From: Pseudophaeomoniella oleicola
Lineage: Eukaryota; Ascomycota; Eurotiomycetes; Phaeomoniellales; Phaeomoniellaceae
Direction: 5' to 3'
Length of the DNA stretch: 64,000 nucleotides
Assembly: GCA_003868215.1 (NCBI GenBank)
Contig: QWDQ01000001.1
Location: forward strand, 930,001 to 994,000
In this document: positions 22,545 to 33,398 of the stretch, piece after piece
Layout of the letters: each line of letters opens with the position of its first letter
Numbering within the stretch: position 1 is the first letter of the stretch
Notes under the pieces: generated by a model
Databases searched by the model: none
What the model was told of the DNA's origin: nothing
What the model saw: the letters and a program-made list of their open reading frames with translations, nothing else
Position numbers and translations under genes: made by a program

Positions 22545-24443
22545 ATGACCACGACGACGACGGCGACGACGGAGTTGTCAACGCAGGTGGCATTTTCGGC
22601 ACCCCCAGTCCAAGGAGTTTCCGATACGTTGGTCCAAGTTAGAACTGGCAAGGTCAAGTCTCTAGCCAACACCAACCTCACATCAGCAATCCACAAGACT
22701 CCACACGAGGAGAAGGTGTATGTCACGAAAGTCGGAATCAGAGGTGATGAGCAACAATATGTTATGCACGGGGGGGTTGATAAAGCCTTACACCACTATA
22801 ATGCCTCCCACTATGCGGCATGGAAGCGGGAATGTCCTCAGTCAGCCCATCGATTTGTTCCGGGGGGTTTCGGTGAGAATCTCGTTAGTTACAATCTGAA
22901 TGAAGGCAACCTATGCATTGGCGACGTCCTTGCCGTCGGCGGCAACGGGGTCAAGATTCGTGTGGGTGAGCCCCGGCAACCATGTTTCAAGCTGAACCAT
23001 CGCTTCGAAGTCCGGAACATGTCAGCGCGATCTCAGGATACTGGACGGACAGGCTGGTATTATCAGGTCTTACAAGAAGGATGGATCAAGGCAGGTGACA
23101 CGATCACCTTGATTGAGAGGAAGCACCCGAGATGGACCATTTCAGAGGTCCAACGGTACCTCCACCACGAGAAACACGACATTGCTGCCATGCAAGAGAT
23201 ATCCCAGCTCCCTGAGCTCGGGTCCGAAATCAAGCAGATCTTCCTCAACCGCCTCCAGAAAGAATACGAAGATGAGGCTGGTCGCTTACTTGGTGGCACC
23301 GACGATGCGTACCAATGGTCAACGCCTTGGTCAGATTATCTCGTCATATCCAAGACGGCGCAAACTTCCAAAATCTACTCCTTCATCCTTGAAGCCACCA
23401 ATCCACCTACATTTCCCACCACGATCCCGCCGGGTTCTCATATCCGTCTCAAAATCGGGGGCTCCAACAAACTCGTACGCGCCTACTCGATCCTCGGAGA
23501 CAGCACGACATCTCGTCTGGAGATCGCAGTTGCTTTGTCGATCTCCTCGCGCGGTGGTTCTGCATATCTCCACTCCAAACTCAACCCTGGTGATATAATT
23601 CAGGCGAGCCCATTCACGACATCATTTCCCCTTGCCCAACCATCTGCCCCTGAACAAAGACTCCACCACGTTTTGATTGCTGGAGGAATCGGCCTTACAG
23701 CCCTACTCCCCATGGCACAGCACCTAAATTCACTCATCTCCGCCTCGTCATCCGATGTCGAACAGAGCCAAACATGGGCCCTTCACATCTGTGTCCCCGA
23801 TCGTGCCTCTATTCCCTTCAAATCCCAGCTCTCCTCCCTCTCCTCCGAAAACGTCCACTACCACATCAGCAGCGAAGGAACACGCCTCTCCCTTCCCGAT
23901 CTTCTCACCACCCTCAGCACGTCCCCTCGTCAAACCCACCTATACCTCTGCGGCCCCCTTTCTCTCCACCAATCCCTCTCCTCCACCACTACCACCCTTC
24001 CACCCTCAATCCACCTCCACACCGAATCCTTTCTCCCAATCTCCCCACAACAATCATCCTCTCCCTTCACCGTAACCATCACCTCTTCCTCTTCCACTTC
24101 GACTTCGGATTCCTCCCCCCAAACCATCCTCTCAATCCCCCCCACAAAAACCCTCCTCCAGATCCTCCGTTCCGCCGGCTTCGAAGACCAAGGCTCCGTC
24201 TCCAGCGGCTGCGAAATGGGTAATTGCGGAAGCTGTTGGGTGCGCGTCCTCGAAGGCGTCGACGATCTCGTAATATCATCCCCTGGGGCGGGACCGGGGC
24301 CCGCGCCTGCTCGTGTTGGTGTTGGTTTAGTGGCAGACGAAAATGATGGGGGTGGTCTGAGGAAACGAGGGAACGGCGTGGTCGGGATGTTGAGTTGCGT
24401 TGATAGAGCGAGGGAAGGGGCGAGGATTGTACTGGATTTGTGA
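22545..24443 (+). CDS. MOSC domain fused to FAD/NAD reductase and 2Fe-2S ferredoxin
   Basis: Single exon, 632 aa. The N-terminal 210 residues are a YiiM-type MOSC domain: KVGIRGDEQQYVMHGGVDKA, then FVPGGFGENL, then GEPRQPCFKLN. The Cys in PCFKLN (about residue 147) is the expected molybdenum-cofactor sulfur ligand position. A short helical linker (TISEVQRYLHHEK) matches the 3-alpha segment of YiiM proteins. Next come a reductase with RAYSILGD (FAD site), GGIGLTALLPMAQHL and LCGPLSLHQSL (NAD site). The C-terminal plant-type ferredoxin has CEMGNCGSC (Cys near 555, 560, 563) and a last Cys near 618. The order MOSC, reductase, ferredoxin implies one-chain electron delivery to a Mo centre, possibly reducing N-hydroxylated compounds as YiiM and mARC do; substrate is inferred. 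The first in-frame ATG at 22545 was used. Confidence 0.93.
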   Translation: MTTTTTATTELSTQVAFSAPPVQGVSDTLVQVRTGKVKSLANTNLTSAIHKTPHEEKVYVTKVGIRGDEQQYVMHGGVDKALHHYNASHYAAWKRECPQSAHRFVPGGFGENLVSYNLNEGNLCIGDVLAVGGNGVKIRVGEPRQPCFKLNHRFEVRNMSARSQDTGRTGWYYQVLQEGWIKAGDTITLIERKHPRWTISEVQRYLHHEKHDIAAMQEISQLPELGSEIKQIFLNRLQKEYEDEAGRLLGGTDDAYQWSTPWSDYLVISKTAQTSKIYSFILEATNPPTFPTTIPPGSHIRLKIGGSNKLVRAYSILGDSTTSRLEIAVALSISSRGGSAYLHSKLNPGDIIQASPFTTSFPLAQPSAPEQRLHHVLIAGGIGLTALLPMAQHLNSLISASSSDVEQSQTWALHICVPDRASIPFKSQLSSLSSENVHYHISSEGTRLSLPDLLTTLSTSPRQTHLYLCGPLSLHQSLSSTTTTLPPSIHLHTESFLPISPQQSSSPFTVTITSSSSTSTSDSSPQTILSIPPTKTLLQILRSAGFEDQGSVSSGCEMGNCGSCWVRVLEGVDDLVISSPGAGPGPAPARVGVGLVADENDGGGLRKRGNGVVGMLSCVDRAREGARIVLDL

Positions 24444-25162
24444 AAAGATGGTGAAAATCAAGATTTCTATATATATGTACACATTTTCCCTGTAATGAAG
24501 TTAGGTACCTACCTAACTTACCGTATCTAAGTTGCCTCCTATTCATTTTTTACATAGATGTATCGTATCGCTCGAACTCGAACTCGAACCTGAACCTGAC
24601 CATACCCGTAACCAATGACTACTACGATAATACGTTTCCTTACCCCCTCCCCTTCCTCCCCCCCCGGTTCTTTCCAATCCACCAACACACAAAATGCAGA
24701 AATTTTAATTTGCTTTTGATTATTGGCGTGACATGCATCACCAACTATCACCTGTCTGAGCCGGGCAAGTAATAGTAGTAAGTAGGTTTCTAACTGTCAA
24801 AGAGGAAAGAAGGCTTTTTTCTTTTTGTAATTAGGGGAAAAATTTTTTTTTTTTTTTTGATAGCGTATATCTTATCGGCTTCGAAGATTTGCCTTGATAC
24901 AACATGTACCTAGGTATATACGCATCTTGACGGAACGAGGCGTGGAGAGTAAAGTCATGTCACGATGAGATATGCCGTTGCGAGGGGGAGGATGATGATG
25001 GGATGTACTGCTATTCTATCTACTGCAAGTACGATGGCGAGGAGGAGTAGGAGGAGTGAACAAGTATTCTCGGTATGATACAATCATGTTTCAACAGATC
25101 AAATACGATGGGCAGCCACCCCATTGCTCCCATATACATACACGAATCAGGCCTCCTCAAAT
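24444..25162. other. Intergenic between convergent genes
   Basis: It holds 3' regions of the MOSC fusion and dopA genes. An AGGTACCTACCT motif lies at about 24503-24516, a run of 16 T at 24843-24858 and TACCTAGGTA near 24907. I see no gene. Confidence 0.6.
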
Positions 25163-28100
25163 TCACGTATCGGCCGGACTCATGACGAGATCCTGTAAGA
25201 GATCGTCTCTCGCGCTTTCCATGTCAGGCGGACCAAGAGCGTACGTTGATTCCATGGCGTGGATGCTCAATTGAGAGAAAAACGGCCGGAGTATCGTCGA
25301 GAGCACGGTTTGTAGAGAGGCCAAGACCTGGGGGTCGCGTGTGAGAGGCGACGCGAGGAATGGCTTTTGTACTTCGTGGTTTTTGGGAGTCGTGCTTGTG
25401 AGACTTGTAGATGATAGCGGTTTGGGAAGTGGAAGTGACTGTAACGTCATACCGACTTCGTCGGCAAGGGCGAGTTGTGTGTGTTGTTGGGGTATCTGTG
25501 GTGGAGGGTATATCGAGTCCATTGTGTCGGTTACGAAAAGCCATTCTTGCAACTGGAAGTCGTCAGGCCGAATGAGGAGGAGAACGTCAAGTAGCTTGCC
25601 AGCTTGGACAAAAGAGGATGGTGTGTATTTGCCACTTTCATCGTCCGCGGTAGTCACATCTGCCAAGAGCGAACTAAAAGTCTCGAAGAGCTCCATTGAT
25701 AAAGTTGGCCAGAGAGGAGCAAGATGTATCGAACTGGACTTCAAGATCAATGTTCGGAAGACCATAAAGATCTCCGCACGAGTCGTAGATGATGGAGAAG
25801 TTATAGGAGTCGCTGAGAGCAGCTCATCAAGTTTCGCCAGTAATGGGGCGTACTGACTCGCAAAAGTGTCTTCTTCTGCGCATAGCAACAGGGCAGCAAT
25901 GCGACGGAGATTCACTTGAGTCTTCTTGTCGGCTTCTTGCCGAGCAGCAGCAGCTCCCACACCGAACATAATACCAGCAGTAGTGGGTGCCATAATTCGG
26001 GACAAAATCTCTGTCAGACGATCTTTATCGGCAAGGACAAGCTGCCGAAGTAGTGGTAGCCAGCCACGAGATAGAATTTCGGGCGACGACTGGAAAATTT
26101 TAGGATCATTGAATGCCTCTAGAACATCACGTCTCCAAACTTTTCCTGCACTTGGAACTTTGCTCATCTGGAAAAGAAGTGCAAGCATATCCTGAGATAT
26201 GTTTTCTGGAAAAGATCGGGACTTGAGGACTGGAATCGTGACGTTAGCAGAAATTGACGAAATGACACTGCTTAAACGGTCCGTATCTCCCACTAGCGTG
26301 ACCAGAGATGAAAAGGTCTCATTGAGAATATGCACTACATCATCCGACCCAGCTTGGCCGTTCTCTTGAGAGACCCCAGGAGGCTTGATGGTGAACATGG
26401 CTGTCAGAAGACGTGTGAAGAGATCCTGTTACTGTCAGCATCCGGACACGTTAATAAATTTGTAGCGAAGACCTACCCCGAGCTCTCGTCGCATTTTACG
26501 CTCCTCGCCGAAATTTGTATTTTCCATTTTGGAACTTAAGACGGCGACAAACTCCAGTAAACGAGGAAGTATGATGCGATGAGGCATTGGATTAGACAGA
26601 ATATCTCGTAGAAAAGTCATGCAGTCTGACCAGATTTCCTCGAGGACATCATCCTCCAGAGAGCGCCCATAGACAATCAGGAACGTCAAGAGATCAACAT
26701 CATTGACTTTGGTCGTCAGACTCGATTTCCGGGTCGGGTCGATAGCATTGGGATTGGAACGGCTATAAGACGCATTGAAAAGCGCCGGCATGGTATTCCG
26801 AGGACGGGTACCGTCCAACGTATGAAGAAGATTCAGTACTGCGACGGTACGATCTGTATCTTGCTGCATCCGAGCTGTGACCCATGACTCCACCAATGTC
26901 TCAATTATCTCCAGCGGCTCAGCTGCAACGAGATGCTCTAATATCCTCCGGCAACGATTACGGAACTTCAGCACTGTATACTTGAAAGATGCAGCATTCA
27001 CACCCCGATGTTCCAGGGTGTCCATCGAAGGCCGATTCCACGACCATATCGAAAAGGCCAGCTTCGTGATATCTTGAAAGCATAGAATGACCGTGAGGCG
27101 ATCATTCACGACCGCATTTCTCAGGATATTCGAGTCAGTGGTCTCTTTACCAGAGACGATGTTCCCGAAGAAGCCCTGGGAAACTTCCGGACTTTTAGTA
27201 CTTGGAACCCGTTGCTCCTCTTGTATGAGCCTGTCGTGTGCATGTGCAATACAGTACTCAAGGCCGTTCAACAATTGTAGTAGCCGAACATCCGAGCAAG
27301 TAGTCGTTTCTGGTTCTCCTGTGGCATAAGCGGTATTTATTTCTTCAAATTCAGATTGAATGCGTTCCACGAACTTTTCTACAATGCTGAGAATGACTTG
27401 AAATATTGCGTCTGATAGCAAAGGGAGACTGTCGCTCAAAAGATCGATCCATCTTTGTAACAGCTCGGCTTGCTTTACGGCACTGATTCCTTTCAGTAAG
27501 CAATCTAGGAGCTCCCTTGGACCACCTGAAGAGAGAGATCGACGATCAGAGAGCGAAGATCTGCTGGGACTGCTGACATCTCTGGATGGTTTACGGTCGT
27601 CTCTATTCTGCTGAACACTCCGAGGCTGACTAATGCGCAACTTCAGAACAATCATCAAGCAACTAATCAGCCTGCTCTGAGTGACAGTGTCATTGTCCTC
27701 CAGCGCCTGTACCAAGCGGTCCACCAGGAAGTGGTCAATATCAAGGTCCAAGAGCTGATATGGTCGGGGGGAGTTTAGGAGCAGCAGTAAAACGTCGATT
27801 GAAGTACCACGGAGGGCACACAGAGCATAATGATATTCCTGTTCGTTCGAGCACGGCAACGTCAAGATCTGCATACAGACTTTGGCCAGTTCGATCTGAA
27901 TGCTGTCCTGGGGATTCTGACCACGCACCATATTGATGAAAGCTCTCCATTGGTCGACAGACTGTGCTTTAAGAACGTAGTAGACCCTTCGCAATTGCCA
28001 ATCACACAGGTCTACCTCACTCATATTTGAGAAATCTTGTCTCTCAATCGAATCAACTGTTGCCTGTAGCGGTGCAATGACCGAAAGCACGATCCTTGTG

Positions 28101-30816
28101 ATGGATGACTGTGACTGCAGCCATTCTTTCGCAGCCTCGAATCCCTCTGAAGATGGTTGGCTAAGAGTATCAATGACCAAGTCCAGAGGACGCTCGAGTA
28201 ATGCGGCGTACGTGTTATCAGTACGATCGGAGGCCCGTGATGATGTAACGCTGGTCTTATTGATCGTATGTGTCCACAACACAGAGAAATGCAGGATGGA
28301 GTCCTTGCTAGGCAGGAAAGTAGTGGTTTTAGCCCCAGGTTGCGACATGAGGGTTGCAAGCGCGGACGCCACATGTGACGCTGGCAGTGTAGCGTTGTGT
28401 AGTTGCAGTATACTCGTCGCGGCCTCAACATGTAGCTGAGGAGTTGTTGGAGAGAGGTAGGCCCAAAGTTCTTTAACGAGGCTCGATGTTATATTGCTTA
28501 GCTGCTCAGGTGAGAAATACGACGTCCGCATAGGTGCTGCTGAGAGGAAGATGGTCAATGACGCAAGCGAGAGAATGACAGAGAACGGTATTGTTATTGT
28601 TGCCCGCTCCTGAGGCGCTGCAGAGAGCAGGCGTCGTTGAATAACGCTACCAAGGTCTGCCTCTTTGACTTGTTCCTGATTGTCAACCTTCTGCACCAAT
28701 ACGCAGAGAATCTGAATTCTCTTCCTCAGTGTTATTCCAGACTTGCTAGATCTGATGACTCGTGAACATAGTGTGCAATACTCTCCAAGTACAAGGGTAC
28801 CTATTTGTGATGAACTGAATGGTGCTTCAGGGAGTTCCGCAGCATCACTGCACTGCTCGTAGAATGCCCGAATTTTCTCAATGATAGCAAGGTTGGCTGG
28901 GCCTTTCTTCGTGGCAGATTCTTTCCATTTCTTGTCGGAGGTTGCAAAAGCAGACTGAGGTACCGCATCCACGAGGACTGACAAAATCTGAACGAGAGTT
29001 TCTAGAAGCACGGGTTCAGTCTGTACTACCCTCTCATCATCGGTACTCAACCGGGATTCCTCCTCACGAATGAGTGTCACAAGAATTAGGATGAGATTTG
29101 GGATATGTAGACCAAGCATTTCCTCCTCGCGAATATTGAACCTTGTGGTTATGAACTCCACCAGCTGGGCATTTGCAGTTCTCTCCGCTTCGGAGAGCTT
29201 GGTCGCTTGTAGAGGAACAAGCAACTGAAATATTTCAGACCAGATGATGACACTTTCAACCCCATCAAAGAAGACATTCGCACTCCGGAAAACCTCTTCG
29301 ACAGTTTCCCTCGGAATAGTAGAGGTCTCCAGTTCTTTCACGCTCCGCATCAGCGGTACAAATATCGCTGGTATCACGTGCCCACCAACTTCCCATCTGT
29401 CCATCAAAGATAGAGCAATCCGAAACGGCCGAGCTCTTTCTGGGGCGATAGTGGACGAATGTGGTATCATCCTAAGCAAGCTTTCAACGACAAGGTCCTG
29501 ACCATGCCGGGTAAAGTGACTCGAGGGAGGTCCATCCCCCCGGTCTTGCAATTGGCGTTGCATGTCTCCGTCTCCCATAGGACTAGTGGGATCAGGGCCT
29601 AGGAACCATGACCACAGACGCCTATTCAAGCTCATATCGCGCCTGAGAACGACTCCAAGAGCCGCTGTAACCAGCAGAATGAGATCTTCATGAACCGCCT
29701 TCCCTTGCAATCGAGGAGCGTTCAAGGGTATATGTGTTACAAGTAGATCCAGAAAATTGCGCTGAACCAGTAGCTGCTCATCCGCTAGACCCATAGCAAA
29801 GCATCGAAGTAGGAGTCCTGGCTCTGGGGCTGTAATGGCGGCAATGTCGTCCTTGATGTCATCGTTGACTGGACCACCGTTCTGTGTCTCATCACCCAGT
29901 TTTGGCATACATCTAGTTAAGTAAGCGAGAACACCTAGTCGCCGGCTCGGACTAGTAATCGAAGTCAAGAACAAGCACTGCCAAAAGTAAGCGGCGCCAC
30001 CATGAGTGCCACGCTGCGCTTGCTCAGACGTAGCAGACTCGAAATTCCGGCGGAGTTGCGTTATCAACAAGAGTGTTCGTTCAAAATCCTCGCTGGTCTC
30101 TTCCTCTAGCCCCGGCAGCAGAGCCAACAGAATGGCCTTTAGAGCGGGCCGTAACCTACTGGCAGGCAATTTGACAACATGGTCGTCGAATAGGGACAGG
30201 AAAAGCGGTCGGACTGACAGTGACCCAAAGCTGAGGGTTGAAGCTAGGCCGGGAAACCAGACCAGGAGTGCTTGGCCGAGTGAGTCCTATTCAAAGTTAA
30301 GACAGGCTCAATTCGAAGGTGGTGGTAGCCACATACATCCAACGTGGTGAAAACGAGATCATACACCTCTAGAGCTTTCTGATGTACACCTGAGGGTAAA
30401 GTCGGGTTCATGCATTGCGCTAGGCGCCTTGCCACTTGGGCTTTATATGGAATGACGTGAACGCCCTCCGGCAGAAGCTGCAGAGCCTATGAAACCACAG
30501 ATTAGGCCGGGTCAAGGGTTGTGCGCGTCTCTCAAGTACTCACCTTCTGTAGGCGACTCAGAAAAGAGATGTAGTCAGCCCACTCTTGTAGGGTCGTCTC
30601 GAAGAGACTAAGAGCCCTCTCGATGCCAGCAGCGTACCGGCGGTATGCCTTATCTTTCTTGAGCACATCTGTCGACATGTCAGCCTGGCGCATCGTAGGG
30701 AAGAGTAGAGTCTCACCGTCTTCATCCTTCAGTGGGGACAGATAACCCCTGCGAACTGTACCGTCAGAGCTGGCCGGCGATACGGATCTGGTGATCCGGG
30801 CAGGATTGAGCGCCAT
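25163..30816 (-). CDS. dopA: Dopey family protein DopA/Dop1
   Basis: Exons are 30816-30544, 30486-30337, 30286-26477 and 26425-25163, giving 1831 aa, close to the roughly 1.8 kb-residue fungal DopA proteins. The N-terminal Dopey domain is clear: KAYRRYAAGIERALSLFETT, LQEWADYISFLSRLQ, then LLPEGVHVIPYKAQVARRLA and the following PSGVHQKALEVYDLVF. The remaining 1500 residues are helical repeats with leucine-rich C-terminal segments. Dop1 works with Mon2 on Golgi and endosome membranes in membrane traffic and flippase recycling; in Aspergillus nidulans dopA affects morphogenesis. Introns of 57, 50 and 51 nt are all phase 0. It is head-to-head with MON1 across a 366-bp gap. Confidence 0.95.
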
Positions 30817-31182
30817 TGCCCTTGCTAGAGTATTGTCTACAGTCCGCGGACATCGCTGGACGGTTGTATGCGTGGCAGCGCAATGACAGGACGCGCTTTG
30901 TCAAGAGTCAATTAGGCAGGGCAGAAACATTACGGTGCATGTCGCAAACCTCCGTCCTTGTCGTTTACCTTCCCCACAAGGCATGTGAAATTGGCGTCAT
31001 ACTTTACGTAGCAATTAGATATCCTCAGCCCATCAATTCACGAGCCTCATCTCATTCAGGCTCCAAGATCCTGAGATTCCGAGCTGCTCTGTGCCGATGT
31101 CAACGGTATGCATGGCAGCTGCCTCGTGATGAGGAAATGAAAAGCTGAAGAGTAGAACCTCGGATGTCTTCCCAAACCAATC
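30817..31182. promoter_or_regulatory. Divergent promoter between dopA and MON1
   Basis: The 366-bp gap lies between two outward-facing ATGs (30816 minus, 31183 plus). I see no TATA box. It contains a short frame that overlaps the MON1 start (31164-31199). Confidence 0.6.
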
Positions 31183-31199
31183 ATGCCGTCGTCAGATGA
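31164..31199 (+). other. uORF overlapping the MON1 start codon
   Basis: ATG at 31164 opens 11 codons (MSSQTNHAVVR) in a different frame from MON1 and ends at 31199, past the MON1 ATG at 31183. If the mRNA starts upstream of it, ribosomes would have to bypass this ATG. It may instead mean that transcription starts between 31166 and 31183. Confidence 0.35.
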
Positions 31200-33129
31200 G
31201 CGTCGAGACCAAGAACAGGCTGGGAATAAGTCAATACCGAGTTCTCCAGTGTCGCGAAACGCAGACTCAAGTCCAGAACGACGGCCTCCTCTTCCACCTC
31301 GGCCCAGCGCGAATCTAGCCCTGTTGGGTCCCAAATCGAGATCTTCATCCACGACGAGACCAGCGACAAGAGGCAATACTACCACTGGACTGTCACTGAC
31401 AGATATCAACACGCAGGTGTATCATGATGGATCACGGGAAACATATGCTACAACAGCGCAGCGAGCGGTCTCCGGGCGCACGAACAGTACAAGGACGAGC
31501 GACGCCGGAGACTCTTCCAGTATCAAAAGCTTTGTGCCAAACGCCGACATAGGGAATGACGTCGGCAGTCTGTTTGGTGGTGTCATGGGGAACCCAGCTA
31601 AGCCTGCACTTGTAGACACAGCATTCGGCGGGATCGAGGAAGAGGCGGACTCTGTTGAATTGGAGATAGAACCGCCAATCGACTTCGCAGAGGAATTTGG
31701 AAATATAGGCGAACTGGAGGATGACGGTTCTAACGAAGAGGTTTTGCTCGAGCGGTGGAAAGCGAAGACTAAGCACTTTATCATACTTTCCGCTGCTGGT
31801 AAACCGATCTACACTAGGCACGGAGATGGAGGCTTGATCTCTGCGTACGTGGGCATCATACAGACCATCATTTCCTTCTACCAAGGTTCCGACGACTCTC
31901 TGCGGACATTCACGGCAGGAGGAGCACGTTTCACCATACTCTCGCAGCATAATCTCTTCTTAGTTGCCATAACGAGGCTACAAGAGAGTGAGGCCCAATT
32001 GCGGAGCCAGCTTGACGCTTTATACATGCAAATTCTGTCCACCTTGACGCTGCCTCAGCTAGAACATATATTTTCTGTTCGACCGTCCAGCGATCTAAGC
32101 CGTCCTCTCCGGGGCACCGAAGTCCTACTTTCCTCTCTTGCTGATAGCTTCACTCGCGGCTCGCCCTCCACTCTCCTGTCAGCCTTAGAATGCCTTCGCC
32201 TTCGCAAGTCACATCGTCATGCTATCAACAACACGTTTCTGAAATGTCGCGTTGATGAACTCCTTTACGGCCTTCTTGTCGCCGGTGGCCGACTCGTTAG
32301 TGTTGTCCGCCCCAAAAAGCATTCTCTCCATCCCTCCGATCTACAACTCATCTTCAACATGATTTTTGAAGCCGATGGCATCAAGGCTAGTGGCGGAGAA
32401 TCGTGGATTCCCATCTGCCTTCCCGGCTTCAACAGCAGCGGGTATCTACACATGTACGTCAACTTCCTCAGTTTCGAAGACGCCAATTCTCCCGATGCCG
32501 AAGTTGGAGCCTCAGACCCTCCACCGTCTGAACCATCCAACGGTCCTGCCCGCTCAAGCACATCCACGAAACCACATCGAGACCGAGAACCGCAGAAAAA
32601 CACCTCGATAGCCTTGATCCTAATCTCCACCTCTCCCGCCGCCTTCCCTTCCCTCCAACAGATGTCCCGAGACCTCCTCTCGGCTCTCTCGACCCAAACC
32701 ATCCACTCTCAACCCCTCATCTCCCACATCACCACCTCCATCAGCGCCGGCCGCCCTTCCCCCGCCGACATCGTCCCTGGCCTCCCTCTGCAACACTTCC
32801 TGTACAAATCGCGCCCGCACGTCCAATTCGTCATGCCCGCCTTTCCTCTCGCCGTGGAAGAATCCCTGTCGTCGCACAGGGATCTCCTCACGACCTATCA
32901 CCTGCTTCACTCGGCCGTGCATGCGAAGAACGCCCACGTCAAGGTTCAGCATTGCGTTAGCACGAGAAGCGGTACATCTCTGGGCTGGGTAACCCCAATG
33001 TTTGAACTTTATGCTGTAGGCGGGAGAGGAATCAGTCGAAGTGCGCTGGCTCAGGGTGCCAACAAAGTCGCGCAGTGGGTTCAAAAAGAGGAAGAGAGGT
33101 TGTTCATAATAGGAGGCGCTGTATTCTAA
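31183..33129 (+). CDS. mon1: Vacuolar fusion protein Mon1
   Basis: Single exon, 648 aa. Mon1 pairs with Ccz1 as the guanine exchange factor that activates Rab7/Ypt7 on late endosomes, autophagosomes and vacuoles. The first 195 residues are Ser/Pro-rich and disordered. The conserved core begins at KTKHFIILSAAGKPIYTRHG, the first longin domain, and continues with GLISAYVGIIQTIISFYQ and LFLVAITRLQESEAQLRSQL. Further longin parts follow (LHPSDLQLIFNMIFEADGI, WIPICLPGFNSSGYLHMYV). The C-terminus AQWVQKEEERLFIIGGAVF is the expected family ending, so the protein is full length. Confidence 0.95.
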   Translation: MPSSDERRDQEQAGNKSIPSSPVSRNADSSPERRPPLPPRPSANLALLGPKSRSSSTTRPATRGNTTTGLSLTDINTQVYHDGSRETYATTAQRAVSGRTNSTRTSDAGDSSSIKSFVPNADIGNDVGSLFGGVMGNPAKPALVDTAFGGIEEEADSVELEIEPPIDFAEEFGNIGELEDDGSNEEVLLERWKAKTKHFIILSAAGKPIYTRHGDGGLISAYVGIIQTIISFYQGSDDSLRTFTAGGARFTILSQHNLFLVAITRLQESEAQLRSQLDALYMQILSTLTLPQLEHIFSVRPSSDLSRPLRGTEVLLSSLADSFTRGSPSTLLSALECLRLRKSHRHAINNTFLKCRVDELLYGLLVAGGRLVSVVRPKKHSLHPSDLQLIFNMIFEADGIKASGGESWIPICLPGFNSSGYLHMYVNFLSFEDANSPDAEVGASDPPPSEPSNGPARSSTSTKPHRDREPQKNTSIALILISTSPAAFPSLQQMSRDLLSALSTQTIHSQPLISHITTSISAGRPSPADIVPGLPLQHFLYKSRPHVQFVMPAFPLAVEESLSSHRDLLTTYHLLHSAVHAKNAHVKVQHCVSTRSGTSLGWVTPMFELYAVGGRGISRSALAQGANKVAQWVQKEEERLFIIGGAVF

Positions 33130-33398
33130 TTATACCAAAGGCTACGAATGCGGTAAATCCGGATCGCATACATATCAGAACTTCTTGAGCTTGTCCTATG
33201 CACTCTTCCAGGAATCATCCTTTCCTCCTGATATTGCCCAGATGCCGGTATACGTACGTAAAAGATACAGCGAGAAAAATCGTCTCATCTTCGAACGTGC
33301 GCCATACATGCCAGTCACTTCACTAAGAACGGAGATACACCGGAAGTCAAAACAAATCACAGATAACAACCGATAGTCCCTCTTGTGGGAGGTGTTCT

